Translations under genes and position numbers: made by a program
Shown: one piece after another, positions 8,541 to 16,885 of the stretch
Numbering within the stretch: position 1 is the first letter of the stretch
Layout: the number at the start of each line of letters is the position of its first letter
Origin: Fundicoccus sp052116145
GTDB lineage: Bacteria; Bacillota; Bacilli; Lactobacillales; Aerococcaceae
Direction of reading: 5' to 3'
NCBI RefSeq assembly: GCF_052116145.1
Contig: NZ_JBQKLQ010000004.1
Coordinates: forward strand, 124,001-188,000
Length of the DNA: 64,000 bases
The notes under the pieces: model-generated
What the model saw: the letters and a program-made list of their open reading frames with translations, nothing else
The model's database searches: none
Told to the model about the DNA's origin: nothing

Positions 8541-9149
8541 ATGGTACATTTAATCGCACTTGTGGGAACAAACTCAGATAAATCAACGAACCGCAACTTA
8601 TTACAATACATGGCATCACATTTTTCAACTCAAGCAGAAATCGAAGTGGTGGAAATCAAAGACTTGCCACTGTTCGACAAACCAGCCGATAAAGTCTTAC
8701 CGCAAAGTGTGCGCGACTTGGCAGAAAAAATTGAAGCTGCCGATGGTGTCATCATCAGTACTCCTGAATATGACCACTCAGCTCCAGCGGCTTTAATCAG
8801 CGCATTAAATTGGTTATCATATGGCGTGGTACCTTTCGTCGACAAACCAGTCATGATCACAGGTGCTTCATACGGCACTTTAGGTTCGTCTCGTGCGCAA
8901 CAACATTTACGCCAAATGCTCGATTCACCTGAATTAAAAGCACGCATTATGCCAAGTTCAGAATTCTTGTTAAGCCATTCTTTACAAGCTTTCGACGCCA
9001 ATGGCAACTTAGTTGACGCTGAAAACGTTGAATTACTTGAAGGTTTATTCGCAGATTTCCTACAATTTATCGAGATCATGAAGCAATTAAACCACGCACA
9101 TGCTGCTAATAAAGCACACGCTGAAAACTTTTCTTGGGACAATAAATAG
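8541..9149 (+). CDS. NADPH-dependent FMN reductase
   Basis: Flavodoxin-fold NAD(P)H:flavin oxidoreductase, cytoplasmic. Seen: the N-terminal phosphate-binding stretch LVGTNSDKSTNRNLL, STPEYDHSAPAALISALNWLS (flavin contact, typical of the FMN_red family) and ITGASYGTLGSSRAQQHLRQ. At 202 residues it is close to the usual size. The ATG directly follows the regulator's stop, and GAGGAATT serves as ribosome binding site. The next gene begins with a diverged copy of the same domain. Likely reactions are reduction of free flavin, quinones or azo/nitro compounds; the true acceptor cannot be read. Confidence 0.88.
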   Translation: MVHLIALVGTNSDKSTNRNLLQYMASHFSTQAEIEVVEIKDLPLFDKPADKVLPQSVRDLAEKIEAADGVIISTPEYDHSAPAALISALNWLSYGVVPFVDKPVMITGASYGTLGSSRAQQHLRQMLDSPELKARIMPSSEFLLSHSLQAFDANGNLVDAENVELLEGLFADFLQFIEIMKQLNHAHAANKAHAENFSWDNK

Positions 9150-9164
9150 AGGGAGCGACCACAT

Positions 9165-10445
9165 ATGAAATTAGTAGGACTAGTAGGATCAAACGCTGAA
9201 CAATCGTATAACCGCACATTATTACAATATATCGCGAAGCAATTTAATGGTAAGTTTGAATTAGAGGTAGTCGAAATTAAAGATGTGCCATTATTTAATC
9301 AATCAGATGACCAAACCAATACACCTGTGATTCAAGATTTAGCCGCTAAAATCAAAGCAGCCGACGGTGTGATTATCGCGACACCAGAACACAACCATAC
9401 AATTCCCGCAGCATTGAAAAGCGTTATCGAATGGCTTTCTTTCAAAATACATCCGTTCGAAAATAAGCCGGTTATGATCATTGGTGCTTCTTACTTTAAA
9501 CAAGGTTCGTCACGTGCACAATTAGACTTACGCCAAATCCTGGATTCGCCAGGCGTTAACGCGATTGTTTTACCTGGTAACGAATTCTTATTAGGTAACG
9601 TTAAAGAAGCCTTTGACGACGAAGGTAACTTAAAAGATCAAGGGACCCAAGGTTTCTTAGGCTTATGTTTAGACAAATTTACACGCTTTATTGAAGTAGT
9701 TTCAGTCTTAGAAAAACCCGCAATACCTAAGGAGGCAGCACCAGTGGAAGATTTATGGGCAACAGGAACGATTGATACAACCGTTGATGGTATCGATATG
9801 CAAGCAGACAATTGGTTAGAATTAGCAGCTGAACAAGTTGGCGCAGCAGAAGGTAGCACCTACGTTAAATTAGACCGTGGTCTTTTAACAGTTGATCAAT
9901 TAAACTACTTCTTAAACTCAATGCCAATGGAATTAACATTCGCAGACTACAACAACCAATTCTTATACTACAATCGTCATAAAGATTCAGACGAAATGTT
10001 AGCAAAACGTGTACCAGGACAAGTTGGTAACCCACTAGCGAAATGCCATCCACCAAGAACATTTAAAAACGTTTCTTGGGTAATCAGCCAATTACGTTCA
10101 GGTAAACAAGACATCGTACAAGTTCACGTACCAACACACGGTCCTGACAAATATGTTGTTCACAACTACCAAGCAATGCGCGACGCTGACGGCAACTACA
10201 TGGGAATCAACGAATACATCATGGACTTGAAACCAACTATCGAATGGTACTTGAAACAAACTGGTCAAGAATTAGTTGGCGGTAAAAAAGCTGATGCAGT
10301 TTCAGGTGCATCTCAAGCAGCAGCCGCTCCAGACGCAACATCAAGTGCTTCAGTCCACGACGAACCAGCTGCACCAGCAACGGTCACAGCTGTCGAAGCT
10401 AAACAAAACGCGGATGCTGTTTCAAGCGCCAGTGTTTCAGAATAA
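9165..10445 (+). CDS. Flavin reductase fused to a PAS-like domain with a flavinylation-like tail
   Basis: Residues 1-185 are an FMN_red domain paralogous to the preceding gene (LVGSNAEQSYNRTLL, ATPEHNHTIPAALKS, IGASYFKQGSSRAQLDLRQ). After a linker, residues about 255-370 resemble the PAS_10/DUF438-type sensor domain (FLYYNRH, VGNPLAKCHPPRTF, NYQAMRDADGNYMGINEYI). The last 50 residues are an Ala/Ser/Val-rich tail holding DAVSGAS (377-383) and a degenerate copy DAVSSAS (417-423). DAVSGAS has the form D-x-x-S/T-G-A-S/T, the site used by ApbE to attach FMN covalently. A ribosome binding site (GAGGGAG) precedes the ATG and a strong terminator follows. The function is inferred to be flavin electron transfer with redox or ligand sensing. 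Confidence 0.8.
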   Translation: MKLVGLVGSNAEQSYNRTLLQYIAKQFNGKFELEVVEIKDVPLFNQSDDQTNTPVIQDLAAKIKAADGVIIATPEHNHTIPAALKSVIEWLSFKIHPFENKPVMIIGASYFKQGSSRAQLDLRQILDSPGVNAIVLPGNEFLLGNVKEAFDDEGNLKDQGTQGFLGLCLDKFTRFIEVVSVLEKPAIPKEAAPVEDLWATGTIDTTVDGIDMQADNWLELAAEQVGAAEGSTYVKLDRGLLTVDQLNYFLNSMPMELTFADYNNQFLYYNRHKDSDEMLAKRVPGQVGNPLAKCHPPRTFKNVSWVISQLRSGKQDIVQVHVPTHGPDKYVVHNYQAMRDADGNYMGINEYIMDLKPTIEWYLKQTGQELVGGKKADAVSGASQAAAAPDATSSASVHDEPAAPATVTAVEAKQNADAVSSASVSE

Positions 10446-10493
10446 TGTTCAGTCGATCGATTATATTTAGCTTCCGCGAAATAAATTAAGTAG

Positions 10494-10536
10494 AAAAAGC
10501 GCCCAACCTCCTTTTGGAGAGTGGGCGCTTTTTCAT
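10494..10536 (+). terminator. Strong terminator of the regulator/flavin-reductase operon
   Basis: AAAAAGCGCCCA (10494-10505) pairs with TGGGCGCTTTTT, and an inner CCTCC/GGAG stem is separated by TTTT. It is symmetrical enough to act in both directions. Confidence 0.88.
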
Positions 10537-11127
10537 GTGTGTTCACAGTGATCAGAGAATATGATTGCTTTTGATTTTCTTGATTGGAATGGGATTGATG
10601 TGAGCTGATCTCCGAAAAACGACTAGCATGTCGGTAGATTGTTATTGAGACTGCCTGAGCAATCAATAAGCTTTTAGAAGGCTGATGTGTTACGAGTATT
10701 AAGAGAACCGTAAGGTGAGCCGGTTAGAACGCCGGTACGACTATATGGTCTCACTGCTCTAATATAATCGTTGTTGACCAAAGGGAGATGACACCGCCTG
10801 TTACTTATAAGAAAAGTCCCTATCTAACCGAGCCTCACTAGCCGATATTATCAAAACACCGGCTAGTGGTCGAGCCTCACTAGCCGGTATCATCAGACCA
10901 TCGGCGAGAGGCCATGCTTCTTCGCGGCATGGATCAAGCTTAGAAAATTGACTTAGCCTGCCTGACAGACTAAGTCAGAATTCACAACTGCTCATGATCC
11001 CTTAACTGTTCTGTTTCACAGAGCCTAGCTAAATCCAGCAACACCTCGAAGTCCCAAACACCCCGGATTACCGAGACCCAGCTCCAAAACAAGCCCAAGC
11101 CTCAGCGCCAAGAACCAGCCCCAGAAT
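10537..11127. other. Gene-free stretch with dyad repeats and a C/A-rich end
   Basis: No gene is supported. 10829-10912 holds two tandem copies of a 42-base dyad. 10980-11127 is C- and A-rich with few G or T on the plus strand, next to the end of the minus-strand xylR. 10711-10755 shows a GTGAG...CTCAC dyad with inner CCGG words, perhaps a decayed relative of the tandem dyad. Confidence 0.6.
10829..10912. repeat. Tandem pair of CACTAGCCG/CGGCTAGTG dyads
   Basis: Two 42-base units both begin CGAGCCTCACTAGCCG. In the first, CACTAGCCG (10836-10844) pairs perfectly with CGGCTAGTG (10860-10868) over a 15-base loop. The second unit has decayed in its right arm (CATCGGCGAG). No T run follows, so it is not a classical terminator. 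Confidence 0.65.
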
Positions 11128-12288
11128 CTAATGGTCACCCTGTAACTTCAAATCCTCAATATTTAAATAACGTGAACCAACAACCGCAATCCCACCGTAG
11201 ATAGTCGCCATATCCGTCAAACGACTGACGGATAGTTTGGTATCTTGTGCAATTCGACGATTAAGTTTGGCCGTCAATAAGTCCAACAAAGCTGGAATGC
11301 GGTTGAAAATCATTCCGTTAATAATCACTTCATCCGGATCATAAGATGAAATTAAATTATTGATGCCGACACTTAAATAGTCGATGAATTGAGTGACTTC
11401 CTCGGTAATAATCGGATCACCTTGATGCCACAACTTAATCAGCTCATCCACTTCAATGAAATCAATGTCCATTCTTTCTTTGATACTTCGAAACAAAGCT
11501 TTCGAAGATGCATAACGCTCGAGGCAGCCGAGATTGCCACAAGGACACGGACGACCACCTGGAAATAGAATCGTATGGCCAATTTCTCCAAAGCGACCAT
11601 GCGTACCAGTCATTAATTTTCCGAACTGAATCACACCAGCACCAATCCCACTTTTAATGTTGACATTAATAATCCGATCTTGATCAGTCACAAAAGTATA
11701 TTCACCAATTGCCGATAAGTTCGCCTCATTCTCTAAGTAGACCGGACATTGGTAAGTTGACTGTAGACAGCCGTGAATATCAAGCTCAGTGAAATCATAG
11801 AAGGGGGAAAATGTGATCTGATTATTTAACGTCACTCCGTGAATTCCGACTGTAATTCCAACTAAGCCATTGGGCGTTTCAGGCAGATGGCCCAAATGTT
11901 GATTGATGAGACCTTTTAAAGTATCTACTATAGTATCACTTTCAATTAAAGCCGTTTTTTCTTCCTGATAGTGGATTATCTCGCCATTTAAATAAGCCAA
12001 ACAAGATTGAATATAATTCTGACCAAGTTCGATTGAAATGGCAACCGCTGTTTTAGGGTTAAATTCCAATAGAATTGGTTTACGTCCTCCCGTAAAAGTA
12101 GACGAGCCGATGCCAGATTCAAAGACGAGCTGTTCTTCTATTAAGTTATTAACTACGGCTGAGGTCGTTGTTTTGTTTAAGGCATTTAGTTTTGCTAAAT
12201 TCGCACGCGAGATTGGTTGATGCTCAATAATCGAGTTTAGTAGTCTAATCTCATTTGCGTCGCGATTACTTGTGTTTGTCATCTCCAT
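11128..12288 (-). CDS. xylR: ROK-family xylose repressor XylR
   Basis: Transcriptional repressor of the NagC/XylR (ROK) family. The N-terminal 80 residues carry a winged helix-turn-helix (SRANLAKLNALNKTTTSAVVNNLIEE); the remainder is a ROK sugar-binding fold with IELGQNYIQ, the zinc motif CPCGNLGCLE and a C-terminal GGIAVVGSRY. At 386 residues it matches the XylR of bacilli and lactobacilli. TTAGGTG precedes the ATG at 12288. It is divergent from xylA, with two operator-like inverted repeats between them, so it should repress the xylose operon and release on xylose binding. Assignment to XylR rather than another ROK regulator rests on family resemblance plus this context. Confidence 0.9.
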   Translation of the reverse strand: MEMTNTSNRDANEIRLLNSIIEHQPISRANLAKLNALNKTTTSAVVNNLIEEQLVFESGIGSSTFTGGRKPILLEFNPKTAVAISIELGQNYIQSCLAYLNGEIIHYQEEKTALIESDTIVDTLKGLINQHLGHLPETPNGLVGITVGIHGVTLNNQITFSPFYDFTELDIHGCLQSTYQCPVYLENEANLSAIGEYTFVTDQDRIINVNIKSGIGAGVIQFGKLMTGTHGRFGEIGHTILFPGGRPCPCGNLGCLERYASSKALFRSIKERMDIDFIEVDELIKLWHQGDPIITEEVTQFIDYLSVGINNLISSYDPDEVIINGMIFNRIPALLDLLTAKLNRRIAQDTKLSVSRLTDMATIYGGIAVVGSRYLNIEDLKLQGDH

Positions 12289-12349
12289 AATCTACACCTA
12301 ACTTTCTTCATGTTGTTAGCATAAAACATTTTTAAAAGAATAGCAATCA

Positions 12350-12372
12350 GTTTGTAAAAAGTATTGACAAAC
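12350..12372. promoter_or_regulatory. Candidate XylR operator 1
   Basis: GTTTGT, 11 bases, ACAAAC: a perfect 6-base inverted repeat that overlaps the -35 box of xylA. A second site with the same spacing lies 46 bases downstream. Confidence 0.7.
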
Positions 12373-12392
12373 CGAAATGATAACGTTATCAT
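12364..12392 (+). promoter_or_regulatory. xylA promoter
   Basis: TTGACA (12364-12369), 17-base spacer, TATCAT (12387-12392). The -35 overlaps operator 1 and the -10 overlaps the cre site, so both repressors would block polymerase. Confidence 0.7.
12378..12391. promoter_or_regulatory. cre site for CcpA
   Basis: TGATAACGTTATCA is a perfect palindrome with the TG..A.CG....CA form expected of catabolite response elements. It covers the -10 of the xylA promoter. Confidence 0.85.
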
Positions 12393-12395
12393 GTA

Positions 12396-12418
12396 GTTAG
12401 TTAATAAAGTTGACAAAC
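12396..12418. promoter_or_regulatory. Candidate XylR operator 2
   Basis: GTTAGT, 11 bases, ACAAAC: same geometry as operator 1 with one arm mismatch. It lies just downstream of the predicted transcript start of xylA, a position suited to repression. Confidence 0.6.
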
Positions 12419-12445
12419 CGATTAAAAATTTTAGGGGGCTATTAA

Positions 12446-13753
12446 ATGAGTTATTTTAAAAATGTAGAGAAAATCAAATACGAAGGCACAACGACTAAGA
12501 ATCCATTCGCGTTTCGTCATTATAATGCAGAAGAAGTTGTGTTAGGCAAATCGATGAAAGAGCACTTACGCTTTGCGATGGCTTATTGGCACACAATGAC
12601 ACAAGATGGTTCGGATCCATTTGGTGCAGCCACTAATCAACGTGACTGGTTATCAGATGATCCAATGGAAACTGCGCGCAAACGTGTGGATGCCTTCTTC
12701 GAATTATTAGTGAAATTAGATGTTGAATACTTCTGTTTCCACGATGTGGATATTGCACCTACAGGTGACTCATTAGAAGAATTCTTTGAAAACTTAGATG
12801 AAATTACGGACTTAATGCAAGTGAAAATGAAAGAAACAGGCATTAAATTATTATGGAACACAGCTAATATGTTCACTCACCCACGTTTTGTGAACGGTGC
12901 TGCTTCTTCAAACAATGCAGATGTGTTTGCTTACGCAGCCGCACAAGTTAAAAAAGGTTTAGATTTGAGTAAAAAACTTGGTGGACAAAACTATGTCTTC
13001 TGGGGAGGCCGTGAAGGTTATGAGTCATTATTAAACACTAACATGGGCTTAGAACAAGATAATATTGCACGTCTATTCAAAATGGCGATTGCTTACACAA
13101 ACAAGATTGATCATAAAGTTCAATTCTTAATTGAACCAAAACCAAAAGAGCCAATGACTCACCAATACGATTTTGATGCGGCAACGTCAATGGCATTCTT
13201 ATACCGTCACGGTTTAGAAAATGACTTTAAATTAAACTTAGAAGGTAACCACGCGACACTAGCGGGTCATACCTTTGAGCATGAAATTCGTGTCGCACGT
13301 GAACATAATGCCTTAGGATCTTTAGATGCTAACCATGCGGAAACAATGTTAGGCTGGGATACGGACGAGTTCCCAACAAACGTATTAGATATCACGTTAG
13401 CCATGTACGAAGTCTTAGAAAATGGCGGGATTGCACCAGGTGGCATCAATTTTGATGCGAAGGTACGTCGGACATCATTCGAAATGGATGACTTAGTATT
13501 AGCACATATCGCAGGTATGGATACCTTTGCTCGAGGCTTGAAAGGCGCCGCTAAATTAAAAGAAGATAAATTCTTTGAAGACATTTTAGAAGAGCGTTAT
13601 GCAAGCTACTCTGAAGGTATCGGAGCAAGTATCGTTGCCGGTAAAGAAGACTTAGAATCATTATCTGAGTACGCTTTTAAAAACCAAGAGATTGTAAACA
13701 AATCCAACCGTTTAGAGTATGTTAAATCAGTCTTAAATGATTACTTAGTTTAA
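12446..13753 (+). CDS. xylA: Xylose isomerase
   Basis: Converts D-xylose to D-xylulose in the cytoplasm with two divalent metals. Recognised from FCFHDVDIAPTGDSLEEF (catalytic histidine region), FWGGREGYESLLNT, FLIEPKPKEPMTHQYD (metal-binding glutamate), LNLEGNHATLAGHTFEHE and LGSLDANHAETMLGWDTDEF. The 435 residues match the class II enzymes of firmicutes. GGGGG precedes the ATG. It is the first gene of an operon that runs through the xylosidase, ABC transporter and xylulokinase, and lies behind the XylR/CcpA-controlled promoter. Codon use is of the highly expressed type (many TTA, GAA, GGT). No anomaly seen. Confidence 0.97.
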   Translation: MSYFKNVEKIKYEGTTTKNPFAFRHYNAEEVVLGKSMKEHLRFAMAYWHTMTQDGSDPFGAATNQRDWLSDDPMETARKRVDAFFELLVKLDVEYFCFHDVDIAPTGDSLEEFFENLDEITDLMQVKMKETGIKLLWNTANMFTHPRFVNGAASSNNADVFAYAAAQVKKGLDLSKKLGGQNYVFWGGREGYESLLNTNMGLEQDNIARLFKMAIAYTNKIDHKVQFLIEPKPKEPMTHQYDFDAATSMAFLYRHGLENDFKLNLEGNHATLAGHTFEHEIRVAREHNALGSLDANHAETMLGWDTDEFPTNVLDITLAMYEVLENGGIAPGGINFDAKVRRTSFEMDDLVLAHIAGMDTFARGLKGAAKLKEDKFFEDILEERYASYSEGIGASIVAGKEDLESLSEYAFKNQEIVNKSNRLEYVKSVLNDYLV

Positions 13754-13778
13754 AATTAAATAGTTAGAGGGTGACGTT

Positions 13779-13815
13779 ACAAAGCTTTACGTTGTGTTTA
13801 AACTTAGAGCTTTGT
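13779..13815. promoter_or_regulatory. Stem-loop between xylA and xynB
   Basis: ACAAAGCT (13779-13786) pairs with AGCTTTGT (13808-13815) over a 21-base loop. No T run follows, so an mRNA processing or stabilising hairpin is more likely than a terminator. Confidence 0.5.
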
Positions 13816-13862
13816 CAACGCGCATCCAATTAAATAAAGAAGATGAACGGAGGAAATAATTA

Positions 13863-15473
13863 ATGATGATCCAAAACCCTATTCTGAAAGGCTTTCATCC
13901 AGATCCTAGTATCTTGCGTGTTGGAGACGACTACTATATTGCTGTATCAACGTTTGATTGGTTCCCAGGGGTTGTCATCCATCACTCAAGAGATTTAAAG
14001 AACTGGCGTCAAATATCACGTCCTTTAAACAGAGTAGAATTACTGGATATGAAAGGTAATCCGAACAGTGGGGGTGTGTGGGCGCCACAATTATCTTATG
14101 CAGATGGTAAATTCTGGTTAATTTACTCAGATGTCAAAGTGGTTGATGGTCCATATAAAGATGTCACGAACTACTTAACAACGTGTGAAACGATAGATGG
14201 CGAGTGGACTAAGCCAGTTGTGATGAACCAATCAGGTTTTGACCCTTCACTATTCCATGATGAAGATGGCCGTAAATGGTTCGTTAACATGATTTGGGAT
14301 CACCGTGTGGGCTATCACAATTTCGAAGGCATTGCCTTACAAGAATATGATCCTGAACAAGAAACCTTAGTGGGCGAAATCAAGAATATTTTTAAAGGAA
14401 CGAATGTTAAATTGGTTGAAGCGCCTCATTTATATAAGAAAGATGGCTACTACTATTTAATTACGGCTGAGGGTGGAACAGTATTTACTCACCAGCAAAC
14501 AGTAGCTCGTTCGAAGACTATCGATGGCCCTTACGAAGTCCATCCGGAAAATCCTTTAATTTCATCTTTCTTACATCCAGAAATTAGATTACAAAGAGCT
14601 GGACATGGGTCATTTGTTGAAACACAAAATGGTGAATGGTATTTCGTCCATTTAACGTCACGTCCATTAGAAAACGAAACAGCCAGTATTCTAGAAGATC
14701 GTGGTTACAGTCCTTTAGGACGCGAAACAGCGATTCAAAAAGTTGAATGGAAAGAGGATTGGCCTTATATCGTTGGCGGAAACTTCCCGAAAGATGAAGT
14801 TGAAATGCCTGACTTAGAAGAAGTTCCTTGGCCAGCAGATTTTCCGATTGTGGATGAGTTTGATGAAACCAGCTTAAATCACCAATGGAATACATTAAGA
14901 ATTCCGTTTGATGACACGATGGGAAGTTTAACTGAAAAACCAGGACATTTAAGATTATATGGTGGCGGAAGCTTCCATAACCTTTTCCAACAGTCATTAG
15001 TTGCAAGACGTTGGCAAGCACTTAACTTTGAAGCAGAAACTAAAGTATCCGCAAATCCAGTAACGTATCAACAACAAGCTGGTCTTGTTGCTTTCTATAA
15101 TACAAATAACTGGACGAGCATCCATTTAACTTGGGACCCAGAATTAGGTCGCGTGATTGACCTATTAGCTTGTGATCACCGTGAACTATCGCGTCCGATT
15201 ACTGAAGCGATTGTTGTACCAGATGAAAATGAATACGTTTACTTTAGGATTAATGTGGATCAAGCTGAATACTACTATAGTTATTCTCTTGATGGCGAGG
15301 AATGGGTGAAGATTGATGTGACCTTTGATTCGCGTAAATTGTCAGATGAGTACATCAAACAGAAGGAAGGAGGCTTTTTCACGGGCGCGTTTATCGGCGT
15401 AAATGCTATTGATACTTCAGGGAGAAAAATGATTGCAGATTTTGATTATTTCCGTTACGAAGAAGAAAACTAA
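13863..15473 (+). CDS. xynB: GH43 beta-xylosidase
   Basis: Intracellular beta-1,4-xylosidase of glycoside hydrolase family 43, releasing xylose from xylo-oligosaccharides by an inverting mechanism. Seen: FHPDPS with the general base Asp14, MKGNPNSGGVWAPQLSY, GFDPSLF with Asp127 (pKa modulator) and VEAPHLY with Glu186 (general acid). After about residue 310 a beta-sandwich domain with VARRWQALNFEAET follows, as in B. subtilis XynB-type enzymes of about 535 residues. No signal peptide, so the substrate must be imported first, consistent with the transporter genes that follow. GGAGG precedes the ATG; the next gene starts 20 bases after the stop. Confidence 0.95.
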   Translation: MMIQNPILKGFHPDPSILRVGDDYYIAVSTFDWFPGVVIHHSRDLKNWRQISRPLNRVELLDMKGNPNSGGVWAPQLSYADGKFWLIYSDVKVVDGPYKDVTNYLTTCETIDGEWTKPVVMNQSGFDPSLFHDEDGRKWFVNMIWDHRVGYHNFEGIALQEYDPEQETLVGEIKNIFKGTNVKLVEAPHLYKKDGYYYLITAEGGTVFTHQQTVARSKTIDGPYEVHPENPLISSFLHPEIRLQRAGHGSFVETQNGEWYFVHLTSRPLENETASILEDRGYSPLGRETAIQKVEWKEDWPYIVGGNFPKDEVEMPDLEEVPWPADFPIVDEFDETSLNHQWNTLRIPFDDTMGSLTEKPGHLRLYGGGSFHNLFQQSLVARRWQALNFEAETKVSANPVTYQQQAGLVAFYNTNNWTSIHLTWDPELGRVIDLLACDHRELSRPITEAIVVPDENEYVYFRINVDQAEYYYSYSLDGEEWVKIDVTFDSRKLSDEYIKQKEGGFFTGAFIGVNAIDTSGRKMIADFDYFRYEEEN

Positions 15474-15493
15474 AAAATGAGGAGTAAGAAAAA

Positions 15494-16798
15494 ATGAAGA
15501 GACTTAAATCTTTACTTACAAATGTTTTGCTTGGATCTTTAGTACTTAGCAGTGTGGGTGGGCCAATGGTTAATGCACAAGAAGAAGAAACCGAAACGTA
15601 TGGATCTGGTGACCGCGTTTTAGAAATTTGGTCATTTACGAACGAAATCAATACGATGATTGAAGATTACTACATGGTTAATCATCCAGATTTAGACTAT
15701 ACAATTGAAATTGTTAACATTCCTACGGCAGAATTCGAAGCGAAACTGGATCCAATTGTTGGGACAGATGCCGCACCTGACGTGATTTTATTAGAACAGA
15801 ACTTCGTTAAAAAGTATGTTGAATCAGGGTTAATGGCAGACTTATCTCAGTTTGAGAATGTAACGGCTGGTTCTGAAAATACGTTAGACTATGTTAAAGG
15901 AATCGGAACAAGTGGAGATGGCGTTTATTATGCGAACTCATTTCAAGCAGCACCAGGTGCCTTCTTCTACCGTGCAAGTATTGCCGAAGACTTATTAGGC
16001 ATTACTGATCCGGAAGAAATGCAAGCCAAAATGTCAGACTGGGAAGGTTTTATCGAAACTGCTCGTGAAATTAAAGAAGCTTCAAATGGCGAAGTATACA
16101 TGATCTCAGGAATCGATGACTTACGTTTTGCTTACTTAGGCACGCGTGAGCAAGGGTGGGTTGTAGATGGCTCATTAGTGATTGATCCAAAAATGGATGA
16201 GTTATTAGATACGGCTTTATTAATGAACGAAGAAGGTTTAATGTTAGATGCTCCGCCAGAGTCAGAAGCATACTTCGGTGGCATGTCACAAGATGAAATC
16301 TTTGGTTACAGCTTACCATCATGGGGCTTACACTTCTGGTTAAAACCTAACGGTGGCGAAGCAACAGAAGGTGACTGGCGTATGGTTGAAGGACCAAGTG
16401 CTTATTTTAGAGGGGGGACATGGTTAGGTGCAATGGGTAACTCAGATATGCTACCAGAAGCATCAGACTTATTAACTTACATTACAACGGATCCTGAATT
16501 CTTAACACAATGGGCTTTAGATACGGGGGATATTGTATCTGACGTCAACGTTGTTGAAGAAATCAAAGGTGAGTATAGTGATGAATTCTTAGGTGGACAA
16601 AATCATTATGCAGCATTTGCTGACTTAGTAGGCAACATCAATGGCGACATCATTACAGAATACGACCAAGCACTTAACGTATTATTTGTTGATCACGCAT
16701 TAACTCCTTACTCAAAAGGTGAAGTAGATAAAGAAACTGCAATCAGCAATTTCAAAGCACAAGTTCAAAACTCATTCCCAAATCTCATCATTGAGTAA
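15494..16798 (+). CDS. Sugar ABC substrate-binding protein (probable xyloside binder)
   Basis: Family 1 extracellular solute-binding protein. An N-terminal signal (KRLKSLLTNVLLGSLVLSS) is followed by an apparent signal peptidase I site near VNAQEE; there is no lipobox cysteine. Body motifs include APDVILLEQNFVKKYVESG, SFQAAPGAFFYRASIAE and YFRGGTWLGAMG, the usual carbohydrate-binder layout. At 434 residues it is of standard size. It is placed after the xylosidase and before two permeases, so the likely ligand is xylobiose or other short xylosides. A strong terminator hairpin follows within 20 bases. A paralogue at 32103 has the same traits. Specificity is inferred from context only. Confidence 0.88.
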   Translation: MKRLKSLLTNVLLGSLVLSSVGGPMVNAQEEETETYGSGDRVLEIWSFTNEINTMIEDYYMVNHPDLDYTIEIVNIPTAEFEAKLDPIVGTDAAPDVILLEQNFVKKYVESGLMADLSQFENVTAGSENTLDYVKGIGTSGDGVYYANSFQAAPGAFFYRASIAEDLLGITDPEEMQAKMSDWEGFIETAREIKEASNGEVYMISGIDDLRFAYLGTREQGWVVDGSLVIDPKMDELLDTALLMNEEGLMLDAPPESEAYFGGMSQDEIFGYSLPSWGLHFWLKPNGGEATEGDWRMVEGPSAYFRGGTWLGAMGNSDMLPEASDLLTYITTDPEFLTQWALDTGDIVSDVNVVEEIKGEYSDEFLGGQNHYAAFADLVGNINGDIITEYDQALNVLFVDHALTPYSKGEVDKETAISNFKAQVQNSFPNLIIE

Positions 16799-16817
16799 TC
16801 GCTAAGTAGACAATTAT

Positions 16818-16858
16818 AGAAGAATAATAGGGAACTATTATTCTTCTGTTTTTTTATT
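16818..16858 (+). terminator. Intra-operon terminator after the substrate-binding protein
   Basis: AGAAGAATAATAG (16818-16830), tetraloop GGAA, then the perfect complement CTATTATTCTTCT (16835-16847) and GTTTTTTTATT. It sits inside the operon, just before the permease ribosome binding site, and should lower expression of permeases and xylB relative to the binding protein. Confidence 0.88.
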
Positions 16859-16885
16859 AAAGGAGTTTTAAAGGAGCAATCAATT

